63,393 nucleotides of DNA from Gemmatimonadota bacterium (GTDB taxonomy: Bacteria > Gemmatimonadota > Gemmatimonadetes > Longimicrobiales > Gaopeijiaceae): contig JADFMD010000005.1 in the NCBI GenBank assembly GCA_022564055.1, positions 1-63,393 on the forward strand. The letters run 5' to 3'. A program made the position numbers and the translations under genes. Positions 16,804 through 25,473 of this stretch are shown piece after piece. Below the pieces are notes generated by a model that was not told where the DNA came from, ran no database searches, and saw only the letters and a program-made list of their open reading frames with translations. How positions within the stretch are numbered: position 1 is the stretch's first letter; the number at the start of each line of letters is the position of its first letter.

Positions 16804-17469
16804 ATGACTACGACCGAACCCGATTACGTGCCGGCCTTGGCGTATGATCGCTTGACCCCGCTGTATGATGGCGTCATGCGCTGGACGATGCGGGAGAAGA
16901 CGTTCAAGAACCGGCTCATCGAACAGGCAAGCATGTTACGCGGTCATCGCGTGCTGGACCTCGGGTGCGGCACCGCTACGCTTACGCTCATGGTTAAATC
17001 GGCGCATCCGGAAGCCGAGATAGTAGGCCTGGATGGCGATCCGAAGGTGCTCGCTCTGGCGCAAGCCAAAGCGGACCGGCAGGGCCTGGAGATTCAACTC
17101 GATCAGGGTCTGTCAACCGATCTTCCGTACGAGGATGGGGAGTTCGACCGCGTCGTCACGAGCCTCCTGTTTCATCACCTGACCAGCGACTCCAAGGTGC
17201 GCACGATGCATGAAGTCTTCCGCGTGCTCAAGCCGGGCGGAGAATTACACGTGGCCGATTTTGGAAAACCGCAAAACAGCATCATGCGAGCGCTGTTCTA
17301 CCTGGTTCAGCTCCTCGACGGTTTTGAAACGACCAGGGACAATGTGCGTGGTGCGTTGCCAGCCCTCATCGCCGCCGCCGGCTTCGAGGCAGTCGAACGG
17401 CGCGATGAGATAGCAACGCCGGTCGGCACCATCACGCTGTACGCTGCCAGACGGCCGGAGGTGATGTAG
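16804..17469 (+). CDS. Class I SAM-dependent methyltransferase (UbiE/MenG-like)
   Basis: The 221-residue cytoplasmic enzyme carries motif I VLDLGCGTATLT (about 50-61), the acidic loop VGLDGDPK, and post-motif EDGEFDRVVTSLLFHHL followed by EVFRVLKPGGELHVADFG, the classic small-molecule methyltransferase pattern. The substrate is unknown. Two ATGs are possible. The SD (GGGAGG, 16789-16794) is only three bases from ATG 16798 but nine from ATG 16804, so the latter is preferred. Its codon use is visibly less GC-rich than the flanking metal genes, which may mean acquisition from elsewhere. The next gene is convergent. Confidence 0.85.
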   Translation: MTTTEPDYVPALAYDRLTPLYDGVMRWTMREKTFKNRLIEQASMLRGHRVLDLGCGTATLTLMVKSAHPEAEIVGLDGDPKVLALAQAKADRQGLEIQLDQGLSTDLPYEDGEFDRVVTSLLFHHLTSDSKVRTMHEVFRVLKPGGELHVADFGKPQNSIMRALFYLVQLLDGFETTRDNVRGALPALIAAAGFEAVERRDEIATPVGTITLYAARRPEVM

Positions 17470-17530
17470 CAGAGGGACGCGTTACTTGGTGCCCCCCTTG
17501 CTCGGCCTTGGTAGTTGGTAGTAGCCGGTG

Positions 17531-17544
17531 AGCACCCCGGTGCT
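17531..17544. terminator. Short hairpin between convergent genes
   Basis: AGCACC and GGTGCT flank a CC loop in the 180-bp gap between the methyltransferase and the RND operon, which converge. There is no T-run, so it is at best a weak or factor-assisted terminator. The rest of the gap shows no gene. Confidence 0.35.
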
Positions 17545-17649
17545 AGATTCGCCGCATACGAGACGTCGCGCTCTATATCTGTGGGGCCATGGACGCCGTC
17601 GGCCGCTACCACGAGGAGTTCCCGAGGTCGCGACTGTGACGGCAGGACG

Positions 17650-20600
17650 CTAAGCAACCCGCGGCTCACCACCGGCCTTTTTCACCGCTCCATACCGGAG
17701 GAACAGCACGGGCACCACCACCATATTCAGAGCCAGTGAGGTGAGGATTCCGCCCAGCACAACTACCGCCATCGGACTCTGGATCTCGTTTCCTGGCTCC
17801 CCTCCGGACAGCGCCAGAGGCAGGAGGGCCAGTCCCGCGGTGAGGGCCGTCATCATGATCGGGCTCAACCGTTCCATGGAGCCCTGGACTACGGCTTCCC
17901 GAAGCGGCACGCCCTCCTCGAGCAGGTGGTTATAGTGGCTCACCATGAGGATCCCGTTCCGGATGGCGATTCCGAAGAGGGTGATGAAGCCCACCAGCGT
18001 CGCGACATTGAGCACGCCACTGGTGAGCCACACGGCGAGTACCCCACCCACCAGGGCCAGTGGCAGATTCACCATCACCAGGAGCACCTGCCGTATGGAG
18101 CCGAACTCGACGAAGAGGAGCAGGAAGATGGCAGCCAGGGAGAGCAGGCTCATGAGGCCAATGGTGCGGGTGGCGTCACCCGCGGCTTCGAACTGGCCAC
18201 CGTACTCGATATAGTAGCCCGAGGGCAGATCCACCTCCGCCTGCACTCGCTCCCGAATGTCCTCCACCACGCTCCCCACGTCCCGGCCCGCAACGTTCGA
18301 CTGGACCACGATCTTCCGCTGAACGTCCTCACGGGAGATGGCGTTGGGGCCCATGTCGAAACGAACGTCGGCCAGCGTCGTCAATGTGACGACCGAGCCG
18401 ACAGGCGTGTTGATCCGCGCGTCACGCACGGCCTCGAGGCTCCCCCTGTACTCCGGGGCGAAGCGGACCACGAGATCGAACGCCCGCTGCTCCTCCAAGA
18501 CCTGAGAGACCACCTCGCCGGCAAACGCGACGTCGACCGCCTCGGCCAGGTGCTGGGGAGTCACGCCGAAGCGCGCCATGGCGAGTCGCTTCATATCCAC
18601 GCGGATCTGGGGGACGTCGGCCTGTTGCTCCATGGCGACGTCCACCGTGCCCTCGACTCCCTCGGCTATGGTCTCGATCTGCCTGGCCAGCCGTCGAAGC
18701 TCATAGAGGTCAGGCCCAAAGATCTTCACGGCGATGCTGGCCCGCGTCCCCGACAGCATGTGGTCGATCCGGTGGCCGATGGGCTGGCCGATCGTGATCT
18801 GGGTTCCTGGTACGGCAGCCAGCGCTGCGCGGAGCTCTTCCAGGATCGCGTCGTATTCATAGTCGCCCAGGTCGAGGCGCGCGTCGATCTCGGCGGCGTT
18901 GACCCCCTGGGCGTGCTCGTCGAGTTCGGCTCTGCCGGTGCGGCGAGCCGTCTCCACAACCGCGGGGTGGGCAAGGAGGATCCGCTCGATCCTTTGGCCG
19001 AGGGCGTCGGATTCGTCAAGAGATGTGCCGGGAACAGTGAGGGCGCTGATCACCAGCGAGCCCTCCTGGAACTCCGGCAGAAAGGAGCGACCCAGAAACG
19101 GAAGGACCGCCAACGCCGCCATTGCGAGAGCAGCGGCACCTGTCATCACGAGGCCTGGATGCCCAAGCGCAGGATGTAGCATTGCCGCGTAAGCACGTTT
19201 CAGCGTTCGCACGGTCCAGGTCTCCTCTTCCTTCTCGATGGCCTTCGAGCGCGACAGGAGATAGGCGGAGAGAGCTGGCGTGACCGTGAGCGCCACCACC
19301 AAGGACGCCAGGATCGAGACGATGTAGGCCAGTCCAAGGGGCCGCAGCATGCGACCCTCTATCCCCGAAAGGAAGAGGATCGGCACGAACACCACGATGA
19401 TGATCAGCGTGGCGATGACGATGCTGGTCAGGATCTCCTTCGACGCTTCGAAAACCACCGTGTTGACCGGTCTGCGCTCCTCTTCAGGCATTAGGCGGTT
19501 CTCTCTCAGGCGCCGGAAGACATTTTCGACCACGATGACCGCATCGTCCACGAGTGCTCCGATGGCGATAGCCATACCGCCCAGGGTCATGGTGTTGATG
19601 GTGATATCCAGCATCTTGAGCGCCAACACCGCAGTGATCAGCGCGAGTGGGATGGCCACCACCGAGATGAAGGTGGTTCGGAAGCTCCAGAGGAACAGGA
19701 AGAGGATGAGGACAACGAGGATCGATCCGTCACGGAGCGCCTCCATGACGTTTCCCACCGCGGTCTCAATGAAGGTGGCCTGCCGGAAAATGCCTCTGTT
19801 GATCACCATTCCGGGCGGGAGGCTCCGCTCGATGTCAGCCAGTTCCCGGTCGATTCTTTCTGTGAGCTCCAGCGTGTTCGTGTTGGGTTGTTTTTGGATC
19901 GTAAGGATGACGGCGGGGCTGGCATTGGCCGATCCTTCACCCAGGCGGGTGGCAGGCCCGATCCTCACGTCGGCCACGTCGCCAATGGTGACGGGCGTGC
20001 CCTCCCGTACGGCTAACACGGTCTGGGCGATGTCGTCGACGTGTCGGACGCGCCCGGTCGCACGGATGAGGTATTCCTGTCCCCGCTCCATGAACACGCC
20101 GCCGGATGCATTCACATTGGACCCCTCGGCCGCCCGCAGTACGTCTTCGAGCGTCACGCCGAAGGCCTCCATCCGCACAGGGTCGACCATGATCTGGTAC
20201 TGCTTCACCTCTCCCCCCAGGGGGACTACCTGCGCCACTCCCGGCACCGCGAGAAGACGTCGGCGGATCGTCCAGTCGGCCACCGAACGCATGTCCATAG
20301 GGGACACGGACGCGTCTCCCGTCACCGCGATGAGCATGATTTCGCCCATGATGGACGAGATCGGGGCCAGTGTTGGGTTTCCCACCCCACCCGGGAGACC
20401 CGTTGCGACGAGCTGAAGCTTTTCGTTTACGATCTGACGGGCCCGGAAGATGTCGGTACCCCAGTCGAATTCCACCCAGACGATGCTGATCCCCTGCGAA
20501 GTGGCAGAGCGCACTCGGCGCACCCCGGTGGCGCCGTTCACCGCCGTCTCGATCGGGAAGGTGACAAGCGTCTCCACCTCCTCGGGCGCCATCCCGTGGG

Positions 20601-20757
20601 CTTCCGTCAGGACGGTTACCGTGGGGGCCGTAAGATCCGGGAAAACGTCCACGGGCATACGAACAGCGGTGATGGTTCCGGCCACCAGAAGGAGGCCGGC
20701 CGCGACCAACACGAAGAAGCGATTGTCGATGGACCAGCGGATCATACGGTCTAGCAT
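17650..20757 (-). CDS. Heavy-metal efflux RND pump, inner-membrane subunit (CusA/CzcA family)
   Basis: The 1035-residue protein has the RND architecture: TM1 (FFVLVAAGLLLVAGT), a periplasmic porter region, TM2-6 including the proton-relay helix GALVDDAVIVVENVFRRL (about 400), a second porter region and TM8-12. The VDDAVIVVEN relay and the LPGGVGNPTLAPISSIMGEIM and ISREDVQRKIVVQSNVAGRD signatures are those of heavy-metal RND pumps. It expels metal cations driven by proton influx as part of a tripartite complex. The three-methionine copper relay of CusA is not evident; the matching region reads SLVISALTVPGTSLDES, so Zn, Co, Ni or Cd are as likely as Cu. Eleven bases separate it from the adaptor gene. 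Confidence 0.93.
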   Translation of the reverse strand: MLDRMIRWSIDNRFFVLVAAGLLLVAGTITAVRMPVDVFPDLTAPTVTVLTEAHGMAPEEVETLVTFPIETAVNGATGVRRVRSATSQGISIVWVEFDWGTDIFRARQIVNEKLQLVATGLPGGVGNPTLAPISSIMGEIMLIAVTGDASVSPMDMRSVADWTIRRRLLAVPGVAQVVPLGGEVKQYQIMVDPVRMEAFGVTLEDVLRAAEGSNVNASGGVFMERGQEYLIRATGRVRHVDDIAQTVLAVREGTPVTIGDVADVRIGPATRLGEGSANASPAVILTIQKQPNTNTLELTERIDRELADIERSLPPGMVINRGIFRQATFIETAVGNVMEALRDGSILVVLILFLFLWSFRTTFISVVAIPLALITAVLALKMLDITINTMTLGGMAIAIGALVDDAVIVVENVFRRLRENRLMPEEERRPVNTVVFEASKEILTSIVIATLIIIVVFVPILFLSGIEGRMLRPLGLAYIVSILASLVVALTVTPALSAYLLSRSKAIEKEEETWTVRTLKRAYAAMLHPALGHPGLVMTGAAALAMAALAVLPFLGRSFLPEFQEGSLVISALTVPGTSLDESDALGQRIERILLAHPAVVETARRTGRAELDEHAQGVNAAEIDARLDLGDYEYDAILEELRAALAAVPGTQITIGQPIGHRIDHMLSGTRASIAVKIFGPDLYELRRLARQIETIAEGVEGTVDVAMEQQADVPQIRVDMKRLAMARFGVTPQHLAEAVDVAFAGEVVSQVLEEQRAFDLVVRFAPEYRGSLEAVRDARINTPVGSVVTLTTLADVRFDMGPNAISREDVQRKIVVQSNVAGRDVGSVVEDIRERVQAEVDLPSGYYIEYGGQFEAAGDATRTIGLMSLLSLAAIFLLLFVEFGSIRQVLLVMVNLPLALVGGVLAVWLTSGVLNVATLVGFITLFGIAIRNGILMVSHYNHLLEEGVPLREAVVQGSMERLSPIMMTALTAGLALLPLALSGGEPGNEIQSPMAVVVLGGILTSLALNMVVVPVLFLRYGAVKKAGGEPRVA

Positions 20758-20768
20758 CGTCGTCCCCT

Positions 20769-22268
20769 CTAGTGGGCGTGGCCGCCGGCGAAGTCACCGC
20801 CAGCCAGTGAGGCGAGCCGGACCTGATAGGCGCCCACGGTCACAACCATCTCCCCGAGGCTGAGCCCTGCCAGCACTTGCGTTCGAATGCCGTCGCGTTC
20901 CCCGAGCGTGAGGATCCGACGTGCGAAAGTCTCTCCGCCGGTCTGCACGTAGGCCACCGGGGTCCCGTTGTCATCCAGGATGGCCTCGTTCGGAACGGCT
21001 ATGCCCGTCACCACGCCGCCGATGGGTACGGTCGCCTGAGCCAGCTGGCCGAAGGCAAAGAGCCCTCCGGCCTCAGCCACCTCGAACACGACGGGCACGG
21101 TCCGCGTCTGAGGGTTCAGGACCGATCCCACCGACAGGAGTCGGGACGTGTGGAAGACGTCGTTTGAGTCCTCCGTGGTGAACGTCGTTCCGCTACCGTT
21201 GGCGACTTTCGTTGCCGTCGCGGCAGACATCTGGACGCGGAGCCACGCCCTGGCGGGATCCAGGATCGTGAAGAGGGGCTGGCCCGCCTCGACACGCCCC
21301 CCGGGCAAAAAGCTTCGCCGGGCGATCACCCCGGAGATCGGGGCCCGCAGACTCAGTCGGTAGGCGCCCTCCGTCACCCCCCCGATGGCGTCCAGCTCGG
21401 CCCGAGCGATCTCCAGGTCGTGACGGGAGTCCTCGAGGCGCCTGCCGGCGATGGCCCCCGCCGCGAAAAGCCGTTCGCTCCGCTCCACCTCGCGTTGCAA
21501 CCGTTCCACTGCGCCGCGCGATCGGGCGAACCCGCCGCCTTGAGCGGTAGGAGCAAGGACAACGAGAATCTGTCCCTCACGAACCCTCTCGCCCACCGAT
21601 GGCGCGTCCCGGTTCTCATCAGCGGGTGCGATCCCGTCCACCAACGCGCTGACCTCGACAAGCGCGCCATCGGGCGGGACGATCTCGGCGGGAGCCGTGA
21701 CGGTGCGCTGGACTTCGTGCTCCTTCAGCGGGTGAACCGCAAAGGGGATGACCCACTGCTGTTCCTTCAAGAAGGCGATCCCACCCTCGTCCTCCACCAC
21801 CTCGGCCGCGAGAGCCTCCTCGACACTGGAGTAGACGCGGACCCGCGCGAGTGTATGCCGGCTGTTGACCTGTGGGCTGGTGAGCTCCAGTTCCACGCGG
21901 TAGACACCCGGCTGCCGCACTACCGGATCCAGGATGAAGATCCCGTCCCGAATCGGAGCATCCACTCGGAATGTCTCGGCCCCGACCTGGTCACTCACGA
22001 AGTGGACCGTCAGAGTCCCGGAGCGGATGGGCTTGAAGTCCTCCATATCGGTGAGGTGGACGGCCCAGTTACCCGTCTGTTCCCCGGCCACCACCCGGGG
22101 ATATTCAAGGAAGAGCTCCGTGGAGTCATTCCACTGAGTCACCACCACCGCACCGATCTCCGCTTCGAGCTCGACCTCCGCGTCGTTGCAGCCGCTAGCC
22201 AGCAGGACCATGGCGAGCGTCGCGGCCGTCAGCGTCTCGAGCTTGGATTCAACCCTCTTGGCGATCAT
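20769..22268 (-). CDS. RND efflux periplasmic adaptor (CusB/CzcB family) with extra N-terminal sandwich domain
   Basis: The 499-residue lipoprotein (lipobox LLASGC, Cys about 27) begins with an extra ~120-residue beta-sandwich domain (VVVTQWNDSTELFLEYP ... QPGVYRVELELTSP), like those that bind metal or act as YtkA/FixH-like modules. The usual adaptor follows: barrel-sandwich halves around ALVEVSALVDGIAP and LRAPISGVIARRSFLPGGRVEAGQPLF, an alpha hairpin (RSRGAVERLQREVERSERLF), and beta-barrel and membrane-proximal domains with PNEAILDDNGTPVAYVQ. The C-terminus is GGHAH, a possible metal-binding tail. It links the pump to the TolC-type channel. Its ATG overlaps the stop of the upstream channel gene by four bases. 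Confidence 0.9.
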   Translation of the reverse strand: MIAKRVESKLETLTAATLAMVLLASGCNDAEVELEAEIGAVVVTQWNDSTELFLEYPRVVAGEQTGNWAVHLTDMEDFKPIRSGTLTVHFVSDQVGAETFRVDAPIRDGIFILDPVVRQPGVYRVELELTSPQVNSRHTLARVRVYSSVEEALAAEVVEDEGGIAFLKEQQWVIPFAVHPLKEHEVQRTVTAPAEIVPPDGALVEVSALVDGIAPADENRDAPSVGERVREGQILVVLAPTAQGGGFARSRGAVERLQREVERSERLFAAGAIAGRRLEDSRHDLEIARAELDAIGGVTEGAYRLSLRAPISGVIARRSFLPGGRVEAGQPLFTILDPARAWLRVQMSAATATKVANGSGTTFTTEDSNDVFHTSRLLSVGSVLNPQTRTVPVVFEVAEAGGLFAFGQLAQATVPIGGVVTGIAVPNEAILDDNGTPVAYVQTGGETFARRILTLGERDGIRTQVLAGLSLGEMVVTVGAYQVRLASLAGGDFAGGHAH

Positions 22269-23545
22269 CGTCCAATCTCCGTCGAAGTCGTCCCCGGACC
22301 GGCGGGGGTGTCGAAGCCGCCCACCGCCCGTTCGAGGTCATAGTAGGCAGTCCACAGGTCGCCTTTGAGGCGCGCCCGGGCTGTCCGCGCGTCCCAAAGC
22401 GCCTCGGCAGCGTCCAGGAGTTGCACGAGATCCATCTCCCCGGCGTCGTACGCCACTTGGGCGATCTGAAGGAGATCCGGTTCCTCATCCAGGGAGTCCT
22501 CCTCCAGGAACTCGGTCCGGCCACGGAGGCTCCGATACACCTCGATCGTCCGGCGCAGATCGTTCTCCACTTGCCGCGAGGTCAGTGCCAGACGCTCCTC
22601 GGCGGACCGGACCTGTGCTTCGGTGGCCGCTACGGCTCCAGCGCTCCGGTCGAACAAGGAGAGGGGGATGGAAACCCCCAGGAAGAAGCCACGGAAGCCG
22701 TCGGACTGTCGCTTCGATCCGCCGGTGGCCGTGATGTCGGGAATCCGCTCTGCTCGAGCGAGGCGGACCCCCGCCTGAGCGGCCTCCACCTCCGAACGTG
22801 CCGCCATGATTTCCTGTCGCCGAGAAAGGGCATCCTCCAAGACGCGGTCCAGAGTCGGCTCGGGGGGCGAAACGCCTAGTGGGTCCCTGGGGGCTGCCTC
22901 CGCAGCTTCCGTCTCGAGGAGAATCAGGAGGGCCAGGGATCTTCGGGCGGCCGAAACGGCCAGCAGAGCCTCGGCCAGCCGGTTCTCGTAGCGTGTGCGC
23001 TCTACGACGAGGCGCCGGAGCTCGTAGCGGGAAATATCCCCCTCGGCCTCTCGCACCGCCGCGCTCTGAGCGCCCAGCCGAAAGACTCCGGTGACTCTCT
23101 CCGATATGGCCAGGCGCTCCTCGGCCATAGCCGCCTCTACGAAGGCGTGTTTCACGGCGAAGCCGAGGCGGGCACTGTCGGCCCGCATGCGCGCCTCGGC
23201 AGCCCCTAGAACCCGGTTCGCTACCGCAGCCCGGGCGCTGCGCTCCCCTGGCAGTTCGAAGCGTTGGCTGAGGGTCAAATACGTCTCAGAGTAGGATTGG
23301 CCGTCCCGGGAGAGAGGTTCATGTGTGACGGTTGCTGTCGGGTTTGGGAAGGCATTCGCCTGCCGCGCGAGGCCCGCCGCTTCCGCCCGCCGGGACCGTG
23401 CCAGGCGGAGCTCTGGGTTGTTGGCAGCGAAGAGCCGGAGGGCTTCCTCCAGACTTACCCGCCTCGTGGGTTCCTGGGCCGCTACGGTGGCGGGCAGGAA
23501 AGCGAGGGCGGCCACCAGCAAGAGGATCTTGGTCGTATAGCTCAC
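22265..23545 (-). CDS. TolC-family outer-membrane channel (CusC/CzcC type)
   Basis: The 426-residue protein has a signal peptide (about 1-23, ATVAAQ). Two copies of the outer-membrane efflux protein repeat follow, each with long heptad-like helices (VSLEEALRLFAANNPELRLARSRRAEAAG and RVLEDALSRRQEIMAARSEVEAAQAG) and short strands (PTATVTHEPL, GFFLGVSIPLSLFDR). It forms the exit duct of the metal efflux complex. It is the first of three overlapping or near-contiguous genes (channel, adaptor, pump), with the stop overlapping the adaptor start (ATGA). Confidence 0.9.
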   Translation of the reverse strand: MSYTTKILLLVAALAFLPATVAAQEPTRRVSLEEALRLFAANNPELRLARSRRAEAAGLARQANAFPNPTATVTHEPLSRDGQSYSETYLTLSQRFELPGERSARAAVANRVLGAAEARMRADSARLGFAVKHAFVEAAMAEERLAISERVTGVFRLGAQSAAVREAEGDISRYELRRLVVERTRYENRLAEALLAVSAARRSLALLILLETEAAEAAPRDPLGVSPPEPTLDRVLEDALSRRQEIMAARSEVEAAQAGVRLARAERIPDITATGGSKRQSDGFRGFFLGVSIPLSLFDRSAGAVAATEAQVRSAEERLALTSRQVENDLRRTIEVYRSLRGRTEFLEEDSLDEEPDLLQIAQVAYDAGEMDLVQLLDAAEALWDARTARARLKGDLWTAYYDLERAVGGFDTPAGPGTTSTEIGR

Positions 23546-23663
23546 GAGCTTGACTCCGGGTTCATGTGCCGGTTCGGCACCAGCCGCAGTGGGATGGGCG
23601 CCGAAGCGTCTTTATTTCACGGATGTACGGCTTGGGGTCCGGGCGCCGGAGGGCGCTCGGTAA

Positions 23664-23999
23664 TTAGATGGGGAGGGGGGGTGCGCGTGGGGAGGTGGAA
23701 GGAGGAGCGCGCTCGTGTGGAAGCTCGCCCTGGGGGGGCGGGTCCGAAGCCGCGACCAACACCGGACGATCGGCGATCGTCGTCGTTCCGGCGGGCATGG
23801 CATGTGGAACAGTCACCGTCCGGAGTCGGTCCGTCTGCTCCGTCAGGATGACCCCGTGTCCGTGGTGGTCGGGGGCGACGAGTTCGATGACGTCGTCTCC
23901 AGGCACCCCGTGACTGTGGGACGGGAGGCCGGTACCCAACGCTCCGAGGATGAGGAGCAGGAGACAGGACAACAACCTTTCGGATGACGAGCGTCGCAT
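23664..23999 (-). CDS. Small His-rich exported protein upstream of the metal efflux operon
   Basis: A 111-residue frame starts at ATG 23999 with a clear signal/anchor segment (LLSCLLLLILGALGTGL, about 9-25). A His-rich stretch follows (PSHSHG, then APDHHGHG, about 26-50), then a Pro-rich C-terminus. It is likely secreted and metal-binding. It precedes the channel-adaptor-pump operon by 118 bp in the same direction. A start at 24062 has a GGGAGG but it sits one base from the ATG, so the internal start at the signal peptide is preferred; neither is certain. Its size and build match the gene at 12340-12675. No named family is recognised. Confidence 0.55.
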   Translation of the reverse strand: MRRSSSERLLSCLLLLILGALGTGLPSHSHGVPGDDVIELVAPDHHGHGVILTEQTDRLRTVTVPHAMPAGTTTIADRPVLVAASDPPPQGELPHERAPPSTSPRAPPLPI

Positions 24000-24219
24000 G
24001 AGGGTATGATCGTCGGCGGCTGGGGTTGAGTCAACTCGGCAACCCCTCGGGAGAGATGGCATGCCTCCCGCACCGGATGGGCTCGACCTCGAACGTATGC
24101 GTCCCTCCGGCTCTCATCCGATGAAAGGGCCGCTTGCTGTACGGCATGCATCCGGTTAGAGGTTGTGTCCCTTGGAGAGTGCCCTGTTTCAGAACCCCCC
24201 GAAGTCAAGGAGTCGACCG

Positions 24220-25473
24220 ATGGGCAGCATCTCGAGACGCGCGATGTTGGGAGCCACGGGAGGGCTGATCGCCGGGGGCCTGCTGAAGACCCAGGCCGAC
24301 GCGCTCACGGTGGCAGAGGAATCCGCAGGCCCGCAGACGGCACAGGCGGATCCCACCAAGATGATGGGGGCGCCCACGAGTGTGTTGGGCCAACGGGCAC
24401 CTGGAGAGCAACCCCGGCGGCGCATGGGCAATCCAGCCGTGACGTCCTCGTCCAGGACCCCGATCGAAGAACTCCCTGGCATCATCACTCCGGCGGATCT
24501 CCACTTCGAGCGGCACCATGCCGGGGTCCCAGCCATCGACCCCGACCGTTACGAGCTCCTGATCCACGGGATGGTGGATCGACCGATGACCTTCACGCTC
24601 GATGACCTGAAGCGATTTCCCGCCGAGTCTCGGCTCTGTTTCATAGAGTGCTCCGGAAACGGCGGCGCAGCTTATAACCGAAACGCCAATCCAGAACGCT
24701 CCCCCGGCCAAATCGACGGCCTTTTCAGCACGAGTGAGTGGACTGGGGTGCCTCTGGCCACACTGCTGCGTGAGGTCGGGGTCGGCCGGGGGGCGAGTTG
24801 GGTGCTGGCCGAGGGTGGGGACGCGGCCGTCATGTCCCGCAGCATTCCGCTCGAGAAGGCCTTGGACGACGCCATGATCGCCTATGGCCAGAACGGGGAG
24901 GCGATCCGTCCGGCCCAGGGTTATCCCGCGCGGTTGCTCCTTCCCGGATGGGAGGGCAACGCCCAGGTCAAATGGATCCGCCGCCTCGAGCTTTCCGACC
25001 GCCCGTCCATGACGCGCGACGAGACCTCCAAGTACACGGACCCACTCGACGACGGCACGGCACGGCAGTTCAGCTTCGTGATGGACGCCAAGTCGACCAT
25101 CACCTTTCCGGCCTATCCCTACGTACTTCCCGAGCGGGGTTGGTGGGAGATCCGAGGCCTCGCGTGGAGCGGCCGGGGACGCATCACGCGGGTGGAGGTG
25201 AGCACGGACGGCGGACGCAACTGGGCGCCGGCTCAGCTTCAGGAGCCCATCCTCTCCAAGTGCACCACCCGCTTCCGGCATGTCTGGAACTGGGACGGTG
25301 GTGAGGCTCTTCTCATGAGCCGCGCGATCGACGAGACGGGCTACGTGCAACCGGATCTGGAAACTCAGATAGCGGCCCGCGGCGAGGGCACCTCCTACCA
25401 CTACAACAGCATCCGGCCGTGGAGGGTCGAGCCGGACGGTCGCGTGTTCTTCGCTCAGGGAGACGGGGGGTGA
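24220..25473 (+). CDS. soxC: SoxC-like sulfite dehydrogenase, molybdenum subunit
   Basis: The 417-residue protein has a Tat leader (SRRAMLGATGG, residues 4-14). The sulfite-oxidase fold follows: LHFERHHAGVPAIDP, the Mo-ligand cysteine in LCFIECSGNGGAAY (about residue 145), EGGDAAVMSRSIPLEKALDDAMIAYGQNGE, QGYPARLLLPGWEGNAQVKWIRRLE, and a C-terminal Mo-co-dimerisation domain with RGLAWSGRGRITRVEVSTDGGRNW. It oxidises sulfite, or sulfur bound to SoxY-like carriers, in the periplasm and passes electrons to the cytochrome encoded next. ATG 24220 has AAGGAG eight bases upstream. No other sox gene is present, so it may work as a stand-alone sulfite dehydrogenase. Confidence 0.9.
   Translation: MGSISRRAMLGATGGLIAGGLLKTQADALTVAEESAGPQTAQADPTKMMGAPTSVLGQRAPGEQPRRRMGNPAVTSSSRTPIEELPGIITPADLHFERHHAGVPAIDPDRYELLIHGMVDRPMTFTLDDLKRFPAESRLCFIECSGNGGAAYNRNANPERSPGQIDGLFSTSEWTGVPLATLLREVGVGRGASWVLAEGGDAAVMSRSIPLEKALDDAMIAYGQNGEAIRPAQGYPARLLLPGWEGNAQVKWIRRLELSDRPSMTRDETSKYTDPLDDGTARQFSFVMDAKSTITFPAYPYVLPERGWWEIRGLAWSGRGRITRVEVSTDGGRNWAPAQLQEPILSKCTTRFRHVWNWDGGEALLMSRAIDETGYVQPDLETQIAARGEGTSYHYNSIRPWRVEPDGRVFFAQGDGG

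Noticed and set aside
19349-20416. Long open frame on the plus strand inside the RND pump gene (355 residues)
   Set aside because: It is antisense to a well-conserved pump sequence, has a Met/Thr/Ser/Arg-biased composition typical of complement frames in GC-rich DNA, and matches no family.
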